This document shows, one piece after another, positions 1 through 5,960 of a stretch of 8,854 nucleotides of DNA. Positions within the stretch are counted from its first letter, which is position 1; each line of letters starts with the position of its first letter. The stretch covers positions 1,439 to 10,292 of the forward strand of contig DIXG01000092.1 in NCBI GenBank assembly GCA_002436005.1, in the 5' to 3' direction. Made by a program: the position numbers and the translations under genes. The notes beneath the pieces were generated by a model, which ran no database searches, was not told the DNA's origin, and worked only from the letters and a program-made list of their open reading frames with translations. Source of the DNA: Anaerolineaceae bacterium UBA6086 (GTDB lineage Bacteria; Chloroflexota; Anaerolineae; Anaerolineales; Anaerolineaceae).

Positions 1-54
1 GAATAATCCAACCCCGATACATACAAACTCATCTAAGTAGATTTAAGTAAAGGA
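1..54. other. Non-coding tail after the aldolase gene
   Basis: These 54 bases are AT-rich and lie downstream of the last stop codon in the operon direction. I see no stem followed by a U-run, so no terminator can be called. The operon may continue beyond the left edge. Confidence 0.4.
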
Positions 55-1026
55 TCACAGATCAGGATACTGCTGATACCAATCCTCAGGCACGTCCTGT
101 GATGGGTAGAAATCCCACCAGGATTTTGCCAGGGCATCGCATACGCTGGTCACTTTGATCAAACGCTGCCGCGCTTCTCCCCGCAAGAACTTATGCAGGT
201 TTTCCTCTTTGAGCGTCACCGCTTCCTTCCACACAGCCCGACCCGCCATTGCGCCGCTGGCGCCGTTCTGGCAGGCAATCGTCAGTTGGCGCAAGTAGGT
301 CTCAAAATTTACCCCGGCAGAAAGCAGCACCCAGGGCACACGGGATGCCTGCGACACCTCCTCGCATGCCTGCGCCCACTGGTTCTCATCTGTTTCCTCC
401 CGCACATTTACGGGGAATTCTGCTTTGAGCACATCCACCCCCAGCGCCGTCAATGTTTCAGCCGTTCGAATGACCACATCCCGTTTTTCACCCGAGGTTA
501 GTTTCCTCTCTGGATCAAGCGAATATGAGAGCGGTTCGATAAAAAATGCCAGATCATACTTGTGGCAAGCCTCAGCGATCTCCTCCACCAGGGCTTCTTG
601 CGCTTTGGCAAGGTTTGAGTCAGGATGATAGTAAACCAGCAGTTTCAGGGCGGATGCCCCCATTCTGCGGATCTTTCCCACACTCCAACCCTCCAGGATC
701 TCACTTTTTCGGGCACCAGGGTCGCCCGTATAGCCCGTTGCTTCAACCGCAACCACCAGCCCCACATGTCCGGGCATTGCACCACTCTGGACCACCTGTG
801 CAGCCCCGAATTCCGGGTCTACCAGAACCGCACTTCCCGACCTGCCCAGCGCACCAACCACAACAGATTTAAAACCACTGATTGCCTGATCTGAGACCAG
901 CTCTGGATGTTCCGGGTTCATCGCATTGCGCAGATTATTACGATGATCCAGCGCCAGAATTGAAAACACGCCCTGATCCGTCGCGCATTCCGCCAAGCCG
1001 CGCCGCTTACCGACAGATAATTCCAT
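55..1026 (-). CDS. Class I ketose-phosphate aldolase, LacD family (tagatose-1,6-bisphosphate aldolase-like)
   Basis: LacD-type enzymes cleave tagatose-1,6-bisphosphate to dihydroxyacetone phosphate and glyceraldehyde-3-phosphate through a lysine Schiff base. They are loose about stereochemistry. The 323-residue length matches LacD (about 325). Landmarks are FSILALDHRN (21-30), MGASALKLLVYYHPD (122-136), FFIEP (161-165), GVDVLKAEFPVN (196-207) with K201 the probable Schiff-base lysine, and PWVLLSAGVN (231-240) followed by GASGAMAGRAVWKEAV (255-270) for phosphate binding. I chose ATG 1026, which has AAGGAG (1035-1040) 8 bases upstream; GTG 1035 would overlap that site. It is the last gene visible, 21 bases after the GatZ-like gene. 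The same family contains 6-deoxy-6-sulfofructose-1-phosphate aldolase (YihT), so a sulfosugar or a ketose-1-phosphate is an alternative substrate. The fold is confident, the substrate moderate. Confidence 0.83.
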   Translation of the reverse strand: MELSVGKRRGLAECATDQGVFSILALDHRNNLRNAMNPEHPELVSDQAISGFKSVVVGALGRSGSAVLVDPEFGAAQVVQSGAMPGHVGLVVAVEATGYTGDPGARKSEILEGWSVGKIRRMGASALKLLVYYHPDSNLAKAQEALVEEIAEACHKYDLAFFIEPLSYSLDPERKLTSGEKRDVVIRTAETLTALGVDVLKAEFPVNVREETDENQWAQACEEVSQASRVPWVLLSAGVNFETYLRQLTIACQNGASGAMAGRAVWKEAVTLKEENLHKFLRGEARQRLIKVTSVCDALAKSWWDFYPSQDVPEDWYQQYPDL

Positions 1027-1047
1027 GTTTCTCACTCCTTCTCCATC

Positions 1048-2355
1048 CTAAAGATGGCATTTACAGGCGCAGGTGTAATCACTGACCATCATTTGTATTT
1101 TATCAAAGATCAATGCCACAGGATCGTTGGATAATTGGCTGTCCATCACCTTTCGATATTGCTGAGGCATGAACTGACTGAGTAAATTAACCGGGACAGG
1201 ATGTTCTGTCAAATTGGAAATCAAGCGCTGCAATGCTTTATCGACGTACTCATTCGGCCAATAGTAACGCAGTCGGTCACTGTAGCTGTATTTTCTGGCA
1301 AACCGAAGATCGTTCTCGTCGCCCTCATAATACTTATTCCAATAACCGGGCTGATCCAGCATCACCTGCTCCAGCACTTCCTGCACATTCGAAAGCACAA
1401 CGCCCTCTCTGCCGCCCAACCACGCTTGCTCCATCATATCGAGCGCAAAAACAGCCTCTCGCATTGCGAAGGTCAATGCTGGCCCAACCTTCAGGATGGC
1501 AAAATGATCTTCCACCATTTGCCGTAATGCTTCTGGGGACTGATAATCCGTTGAATGGGCTTCAAAAATAAGATGATCATATCCCTCCACAAACCTGGAA
1601 AGCGCGGCAGCGTTTTCCCGTTCATATGCAATTAACGACGAATCCCCAAATTCCACCCCTGGCTGCACGACAAGCCCAATCACTCTCTCCCAGGCGCTCT
1701 CAAGCCCTAATTCACGGAATGCCGCCCGGGTGATCTCAATCGTTTCCCTGGCATCCTCTGGCAATGTGACGTGCACCTCATTCTCGCCCGATAACGCGCC
1801 GCCCGGGATCGGCACTTCTGTGCCAATGATGTACACTGGCGGGAAAGGCGAATTTGGCGAGGTTGCATACGCTGCCTCAGCCGCCTGGCACATTTTCGCT
1901 GCACGCAATGCCGAGGTCTGCGTAGACAGTGGGACATTCTGCGGGTCGTCGCCCAAGCGCATGCTGGCGTCCAGGTGAATTTTCGAATAGCCCGCCCGGA
2001 CGCAATCTGCAACAAGATCATAGGATTTCTGCATTGCCTGCTCTGCGGGTTCGCGCTGCCAGACATTGGGTCCCAGGTGATCCCCACCCAACAGGATTCT
2101 GTCCCGTGGGAACCCAACTCTATCGGCAGTTTCGTAAAGAAAGCGTGCAAACTGGGCAGGAGTCATCCCGGTGTAGCCGCCAAACTGATTGACCTGGTTT
2201 GAGGTGGACTCAATCAAGATATAATCATCCGAGTTCAGCGCATTCCGCAAACAGGCTTCGATCACATAGGGATTAGAAGAGCAAATGCTGTAAATGCCCT
2301 TCGCCTCACCTCTTTTTTGCGCTTCAACAATATTGAACAACGGGTTCTTCTTCAT
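1048..2355 (-). CDS. GatZ/KbaZ-family protein (tagatose-bisphosphate aldolase non-catalytic subunit family; possible ketose-6-phosphate 4-epimerase)
   Basis: This 435-residue cytoplasmic TIM-barrel-type protein belongs to the family named for E. coli GatZ/KbaZ, which stabilises the class II aldolases GatY/KbaY. Family landmarks are GIYSICSSNP (20-29), ESTSNQVNQFGGYTGMTP (49-66), LGGDHLGPN (89-97), HLDASMRLGDD (127-137), GTEVPIPGG (178-186), QPGVEFGD (231-238) and HSTDYQS (267-273). The conserved His, Asp and Glu residues look like a metal-dependent active site, not a pure scaffold. From memory, homologues of this family from Anaerolinea and Dictyoglomus are used as fructose-6-phosphate/tagatose-6-phosphate 4-epimerases. 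No GatY is encoded next to it; a class I aldolase is. The C-terminus ends in an unusual CACKCHL (429-435). ATG 2355 has a modest SD-like GGATGAG (2361-2367). Family assignment is strong, activity uncertain. Confidence 0.85.
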   Translation of the reverse strand: MKKNPLFNIVEAQKRGEAKGIYSICSSNPYVIEACLRNALNSDDYILIESTSNQVNQFGGYTGMTPAQFARFLYETADRVGFPRDRILLGGDHLGPNVWQREPAEQAMQKSYDLVADCVRAGYSKIHLDASMRLGDDPQNVPLSTQTSALRAAKMCQAAEAAYATSPNSPFPPVYIIGTEVPIPGGALSGENEVHVTLPEDARETIEITRAAFRELGLESAWERVIGLVVQPGVEFGDSSLIAYERENAAALSRFVEGYDHLIFEAHSTDYQSPEALRQMVEDHFAILKVGPALTFAMREAVFALDMMEQAWLGGREGVVLSNVQEVLEQVMLDQPGYWNKYYEGDENDLRFARKYSYSDRLRYYWPNEYVDKALQRLISNLTEHPVPVNLLSQFMPQQYRKVMDSQLSNDPVALIFDKIQMMVSDYTCACKCHL

Positions 2356-2373
2356 GTTTTCTCATCCATTCAT

Positions 2374-3306
2374 TTACATATACTGCATTGCTTCATCGAG
2401 CGAGGGCTGAGAGGCTGTTCCGCCATGTTCGCGCAGCGAAAGTGCACCGCACACCACCGCCAGTCGCAGCGTTTTCTGCAGATCCCAGTCGTGCAGATAG
2501 CCATAAGTAAATCCTGCATCGAAGGAATCCCCAGCCCCAACCGTATCCGCAATCGGATCAATCTTGATCGAGTTGGCACGCAAAACCTGGTCGTCAAAAT
2601 ACACTGCTGCACCTGCAGATCCCAATTTGACTGCCACGTGCTTCGGTCGTTGTTTCAAAGACCGGATCCCATCATCAATCGTCTGTTCCCCGGTCAGTGA
2701 TAATAACTCATTTTCATTGGGATAGAAAATATCCAGGTAAGGCATCAGCTCCTTGACGCCCTCCCACTTTTCCTCCGGATCCCAATTGGTGTCCAGCGAA
2801 ATGGACAATCCCTTCTGCTTCGCCCGTTCAAATAACCCAGCCAGACCAGGTCGTAAAGCGTCTTGCAGGAAGTAATGCCCGATGTGGAGGTGCCGGCTTG
2901 TGTCAAGCATATCATCTGTCACCTGGTCGGCTCGCAAAGCTGCAATACCACCCAGGTAGGTTAGAATAGCCCGGTCTTCGCCACGAGAAAGAATCACGCT
3001 CAGCCCGGTTTTAATCTTCTTGTCCACAATCACAAAGGATGTATCCACCCCTCGCGCTTCCAACGCGTTGAGCATGAACTGGCCAAACGCATCATCACCC
3101 ACAACACCAATGATGGCAACCTTCAGACCCAATCTTGCTGCGCCGCAGGCGTGGATGGAAGAAGACGAGCCAATCACAAGCTCTTCATTATCCACCAGTA
3201 GCTCTGTCTGACCAAACTCCGGGGTCAGCCCTGGCTTGCTCAGAATCAGATCCGGGTTGATTTCCCCGGCTACCAGTAAATCAAATTTCTTAGCCTTTGT
3301 TGACAT
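2374..3306 (-). CDS. PfkB/ribokinase-family sugar kinase
   Basis: This cytoplasmic ATP-dependent kinase (310 residues) probably phosphorylates a hexose or its derivative in the galactose/tagatose branch. The C-terminal PfkB signature DTVGAGDSFDAGF is at 254-266, with D260 as catalytic base and the anion hole GAG just before it. NENE at 197-200 corresponds to the Mg/phosphate-binding motif. The N-terminal signature is present but altered: GSSSSIHACGAARLG at 46-60 lacks the usual second Gly and Asn of GGxxxN. I chose ATG 3306 because it has AGGTGA (3312-3317) 5 bases upstream. The frame is open further up to 3456, but that part overlaps the SIS gene and does not resemble the family. It follows the SIS gene after 67 bases and precedes the GatZ-like gene by 18. 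Tagatose-6-phosphate kinase, tagatose kinase, galactosamine kinase and fructokinase are all possible. Confidence 0.85.
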   Translation of the reverse strand: MSTKAKKFDLLVAGEINPDLILSKPGLTPEFGQTELLVDNEELVIGSSSSIHACGAARLGLKVAIIGVVGDDAFGQFMLNALEARGVDTSFVIVDKKIKTGLSVILSRGEDRAILTYLGGIAALRADQVTDDMLDTSRHLHIGHYFLQDALRPGLAGLFERAKQKGLSISLDTNWDPEEKWEGVKELMPYLDIFYPNENELLSLTGEQTIDDGIRSLKQRPKHVAVKLGSAGAAVYFDDQVLRANSIKIDPIADTVGAGDSFDAGFTYGYLHDWDLQKTLRLAVVCGALSLREHGGTASQPSLDEAMQYM

Positions 3307-3373
3307 CTGCCTCACCTGCCTGTCTGCTTCTATTTGAGCGATACATCTCCGATAATTCAGTTCGTGCTTGCAT

Positions 3374-4441
3374 TTACTTCTTTTCCATGGAGGGTATGTG
3401 AACAACGGCATCCAGATTGTTGGGATTATCCGGGTCTTGCCCACGTGAAATAGCACGATAAAAGGCGATCAACTGCATCACCGGAAGGAAGAGCAAGGTT
3501 CGCAAGACTTCCGGCACATCGGAATTAAGCTCAACCACCGGTCCAATTTCCTCAAGCCGTGGGTCAGCCGTTTCAACAATCGAAATGATATTTCCCTTGA
3601 AGGCAGACATTTCTTGCAGCACGGGAATTTCCTGGAAGGCAGAGGATTCATTCACCAAACCAATTACCATTGCTTTTTCATCCACCATTGATTTAGGACC
3701 ATGGCGGAATTCTAACGTATGGAATGCCTCGCTGTTAGAAAGCGACATCTCTTTCATCTTTAACATGGCCTCACTGGCAACCCCATAATTGAAAGCAGAC
3801 CCCAGGAAAAAGAACCGTTCAATCGCCTGATTTTCACCCCACGCTTTTGCTTGGTCATGATACTGGTCAAACAGCCGGCTGACAATCTCTGGAAATTCTG
3901 ACAACCTGCCCACATCCTGCCCACTCACCTCTAAAGCCACAGCTTCGACCAGCAGCAACATACTGGCAAATGAGCGCGTCTGTGCGATGCTGACTTCCTG
4001 TGCTGTTTCAGCCACAAGGCTGAGATCCGCCAACCGGGTAACGCTGCTGCCAGGAACCGTTGTGATCGCCAGGGATTTACCGTAACCACCCTCGTTGAAG
4101 AGCTGCATGGCGCGGACTGTCTCTGTCGTCTCTCCAGACCGAGATACTGCCACCAGGAGCGTCTTTTTCCCCTTATCCAGGTAAATACCCTCAAATAGGC
4201 TGATTTCAGACCCGGGCAAGCCTCGGGCAGCACAGCCCGTTAGCTTCTGGAAAATGGCTGCCGCAGAAAGCGAAAGATAGTATGTGGAGCCGCATCCTGT
4301 AAAGATCACCTGGTCGTAGGTCTCTTCATCCCACAGCCGGCTTACCTCTGATTTATATTCATCAAAGATCTTTAGCGTGTCTGCCCACACCGCAGGTTGC
4401 GAGAGTATCTCCTGAAGGGTAATTTCGCCTTTGTGTGTCAT
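3374..4441 (-). CDS. Double-SIS sugar-phosphate isomerase/deaminase, AgaS-like
   Basis: This 355-residue protein has two SIS (sugar isomerase) domains and no glutaminase domain, as in AgaS and the isomerase half of GlmS. AgaS converts galactosamine-6-phosphate to tagatose-6-phosphate plus ammonia. Domain 1 (about 30-170) has the phosphosugar loop GCGSTYYL at 49-56 and SRSGETTET at 100-108. Domain 2 (about 200-345) has SEAMLKMKEMS at 223-233 and EFRHGP at 244-249. The tail has the family-typical GQDPDNPNNL (334-343). ATG 4441 is supported by AAGGA 6 bases upstream. It opens the catabolic half of the operon, ahead of the kinase. With no deacetylase gene in view, the substrate could be a non-acetylated aminosugar phosphate, or the protein could be a plain aldose/ketose-phosphate isomerase. 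The fold is certain, the substrate is not. Confidence 0.82.
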   Translation of the reverse strand: MTHKGEITLQEILSQPAVWADTLKIFDEYKSEVSRLWDEETYDQVIFTGCGSTYYLSLSAAAIFQKLTGCAARGLPGSEISLFEGIYLDKGKKTLLVAVSRSGETTETVRAMQLFNEGGYGKSLAITTVPGSSVTRLADLSLVAETAQEVSIAQTRSFASMLLLVEAVALEVSGQDVGRLSEFPEIVSRLFDQYHDQAKAWGENQAIERFFFLGSAFNYGVASEAMLKMKEMSLSNSEAFHTLEFRHGPKSMVDEKAMVIGLVNESSAFQEIPVLQEMSAFKGNIISIVETADPRLEEIGPVVELNSDVPEVLRTLLFLPVMQLIAFYRAISRGQDPDNPNNLDAVVHIPSMEKK

Positions 4442-4472
4442 TATTTATCCTTTTTTTCTCGTTTGCTCTCAG

Positions 4473-4528
4473 AAATAATTGAAAGAACCCAATCTGTCCA
4501 GAAGACAATTTGGGTCTCTCAATTATTT
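4473..4528 (-). promoter_or_regulatory. Long imperfect inverted repeat in the gap upstream of the SIS gene
   Basis: The left arm AAATAATTGA (4473-4482) pairs exactly with TCAATTATTT (4519-4528), and ACCCAA (4487-4492) pairs with TTGGGT (4510-4515). A 4/3-base internal bulge lies between these stems, and a GTC/GAC pairing is possible in the loop. In RNA this makes a stem of about 16 pairs. On the minus strand it is followed by CTGAGAGCAAACG rather than a U-run, so it is not a standard intrinsic terminator. It lies about 30 bases upstream of the SIS start codon. It could be a transcript-stabilising hairpin, an attenuation or leader element, or a DNA operator for a dimeric regulator. The sequence alone does not decide between these. 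Confidence 0.6.
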
Positions 4529-4537
4529 TACTCGGAG

Positions 4538-4568
4538 TCAGGAAGAGTGAAACTCACGTGCTTCCTGA
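4538..4568 (-). promoter_or_regulatory. Perfect 8-bp hairpin with inner 4-bp stem, downstream of the alpha-galactosidase gene
   Basis: TCAGGAAG (4538-4545) is the exact reverse complement of CTTCCTGA (4561-4568). Inside it GTGA (4547-4550) pairs with TCAC (4554-4557) around a 3-base loop. It is the first structure transcribed after the alpha-galactosidase stop codon (44 bases downstream) and is followed 9 bases later by a second inverted repeat. There is no U-run on the minus strand after it (CTCCGAG follows), so it is not a typical terminator. It may mark the 3' end of a processed or stabilised upstream message; this is inferred from position. Confidence 0.55.
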
Positions 4569-4612
4569 GGTCGTATTTGCATCTTTTTCCAGGTCAATTT
4601 AGCTTGCGCATC

Positions 4613-5944
4613 CTAAACTTTGAAGGATTTAAACTGGGGCAGGTATTCCCTGTTTTTCTCAAGCATTTCATTAACCATATCCCTGATCTCAGCCAGTGAA
4701 AGCACTGCTGCTGTCAATGGGTCATGGGCAATGGCATGATAAACCTTGAGCGGGTCACCTTCCAGACCAGCTGCAATAGCCAACTCTTCGATATTCGAGC
4801 TGAGGTTGGTCATCAGTGCGCACTGCGCCGGAAGATCGCCGACGTGCATGGGATGGAAGCCTGCCTTATCCACCAAAACAGGCACTTCGACACAGGCTCC
4901 CTCAGGCAGGTTCGTCACCAGGCAGGTATTGGGCACATTACCGTTAAATTTATAAGGCACACCGCCCTTCAATGCGTTGATGATATGGGCTGCATACTCT
5001 GTCCCTCGCTCCAGGTCTTCCTCGGTTACAGGTTTAGCCAGTTCATCCTTCACCTGGTCTCTCCAGGTGGCTTCTGTTTCGAGGTACTCCTTGAGAATAT
5101 AAGCATATTCTCCCGGATTCCAACCCGTGCCATCGGTGCAGTATTTCTCGATCAGGTCTGGGCGTTTGCGGAACCACCAGTTGTATTCAGAGTTGTGTCC
5201 GCTCGATTCAGTCACGTAATGACCCAGGGCAAGGTACATCTCATTCCGGACAATCTCTTCGTTATAGACTTCCTCTCGTTCTGTAACAGCCTTATGGATC
5301 AGCGGATAGGCATCTTCACCGTTCCATTTGTACTCGAGATACCATGCCATGTGGTTAATCCCCGCACAGGTATAGGTGATCTCTTCCATGGGTGCACCAA
5401 TCCAACCGGCAAGCATCTCAGCAGACCCCTGGACTGAATGACACAGCCCGGTCACAACAACATCCGTGGAACGCTGCAAAGCACCGCACAGCATCGCCAT
5501 CGGGTTGGTGTAATTCAACAAGACTGCATTGGGGCAGGTTCTTTCCATCTCCCTGACAATTTCAAGCATCGGATTGATGGTGCGCAAAAACCGAAAAATT
5601 CCGCTCGGTCCGCGGGTGTCGCCCACATTAATATCCACACCATACTTTTTTGGAATTTCAATGTCATGCCGCCACACATCGGTATTGCCCGACAAAATGG
5701 TACACAAAACCACATCCGCCCCTTCCAGGGCTTCTTTCAGGCTCATGGTTGTTTCCAGTTTGGCAGGATATTTCCCGGCATCAATGTATTTCTGGACCAT
5801 GCGCTTTGAAAAATCCAAACGTTCCGCATTGATATCCATCAAGCTGATCGTAGAATCTTCCAATAAAGGAAAAGTCAGGATATCCCGAACCAACTGCGAG
5901 GTAAAACCGAGGCTGCCAGCACCAACAAAAGCTATTTTCGTCAT
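4613..5944 (-). CDS. melA: NAD- and metal-dependent alpha-galactosidase, glycoside hydrolase family 4
   Basis: This cytoplasmic enzyme removes alpha-linked galactose from oligosaccharides such as melibiose or raffinose. GH4 enzymes work by transient oxidation at C3 with NAD+ and a divalent metal, usually Mn2+. The 443-residue length fits the family (E. coli MelA has about 450). The Rossmann glycine motif GAGSLGF is at 8-14 and the acidic end of strand 2 is D37. NYTNPMA is at 144-150. The metal ligands are probably C168 in GLCHSVQG (166-173) and H198 in AGINHMAW (194-201). The motif CHSV (168-171) is the one I associate with the alpha-galactosidase subgroup; alpha-glucosidases, alpha-glucuronidases and phospho-glycosidases carry other residues there. 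The start is ATG 5944, behind a strong AAGGAG (5952-5957, 7-base spacer), rather than TTG 5947. It sits between the importer genes and the catabolic half, as expected for a hydrolase acting on imported galactoside. Confidence 0.88.
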   Translation of the reverse strand: MTKIAFVGAGSLGFTSQLVRDILTFPLLEDSTISLMDINAERLDFSKRMVQKYIDAGKYPAKLETTMSLKEALEGADVVLCTILSGNTDVWRHDIEIPKKYGVDINVGDTRGPSGIFRFLRTINPMLEIVREMERTCPNAVLLNYTNPMAMLCGALQRSTDVVVTGLCHSVQGSAEMLAGWIGAPMEEITYTCAGINHMAWYLEYKWNGEDAYPLIHKAVTEREEVYNEEIVRNEMYLALGHYVTESSGHNSEYNWWFRKRPDLIEKYCTDGTGWNPGEYAYILKEYLETEATWRDQVKDELAKPVTEEDLERGTEYAAHIINALKGGVPYKFNGNVPNTCLVTNLPEGACVEVPVLVDKAGFHPMHVGDLPAQCALMTNLSSNIEELAIAAGLEGDPLKVYHAIAHDPLTAAVLSLAEIRDMVNEMLEKNREYLPQFKSFKV

Positions 5945-5960
5945 CAAATTTCTCCTTTTA
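5945..5960 (-). promoter_or_regulatory. Strong ribosome binding site deciding the alpha-galactosidase start
   Basis: On the minus strand AAGGAG (5952-5957) lies 7 bases before ATG 5944. A TTG codon directly in front of that ATG (5947) is in frame, but its spacer would be only 4 bases, so ATG 5944 is preferred. The site sits in the 16-base gap after the second permease stop, so this gene can be translated efficiently by itself. Confidence 0.7.

Larger units (their letters stand above)
4442..4612 (-). other. 171-base non-coding gap separating import/hydrolysis genes from the catabolic genes
   Basis: This is by far the longest gap in an otherwise tight operon (the others are 2 to 72 bases). It contains two inverted repeats and, next to the start codon, AAGGA (4448-4452) as the SIS ribosome binding site with a 6-base spacer. 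A possible promoter is weak: on the minus strand a TTGACC hexamer occurs near the alpha-galactosidase stop, and TAAAAT overlaps the edge of the second inverted repeat, but neither has a convincing partner box. No open reading frame worth calling is present. The gap could carry an internal promoter for the downstream four genes or only post-transcriptional control. Confidence 0.5.

Noticed and set aside
3307..3456. 50-residue N-terminal extension of the sugar kinase
   Set aside because: The frame is open, but the extension overlaps the end of the SIS gene, does not resemble PfkB kinases, and a good ribosome binding site precedes ATG 3306.
4724..5437. 237-codon open frame on the plus strand
   Set aside because: It lies wholly antisense to the alpha-galactosidase, which carries clear family motifs, and its translation shows no recognisable domain. 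It is most likely a by-product of the codon use of the real gene.
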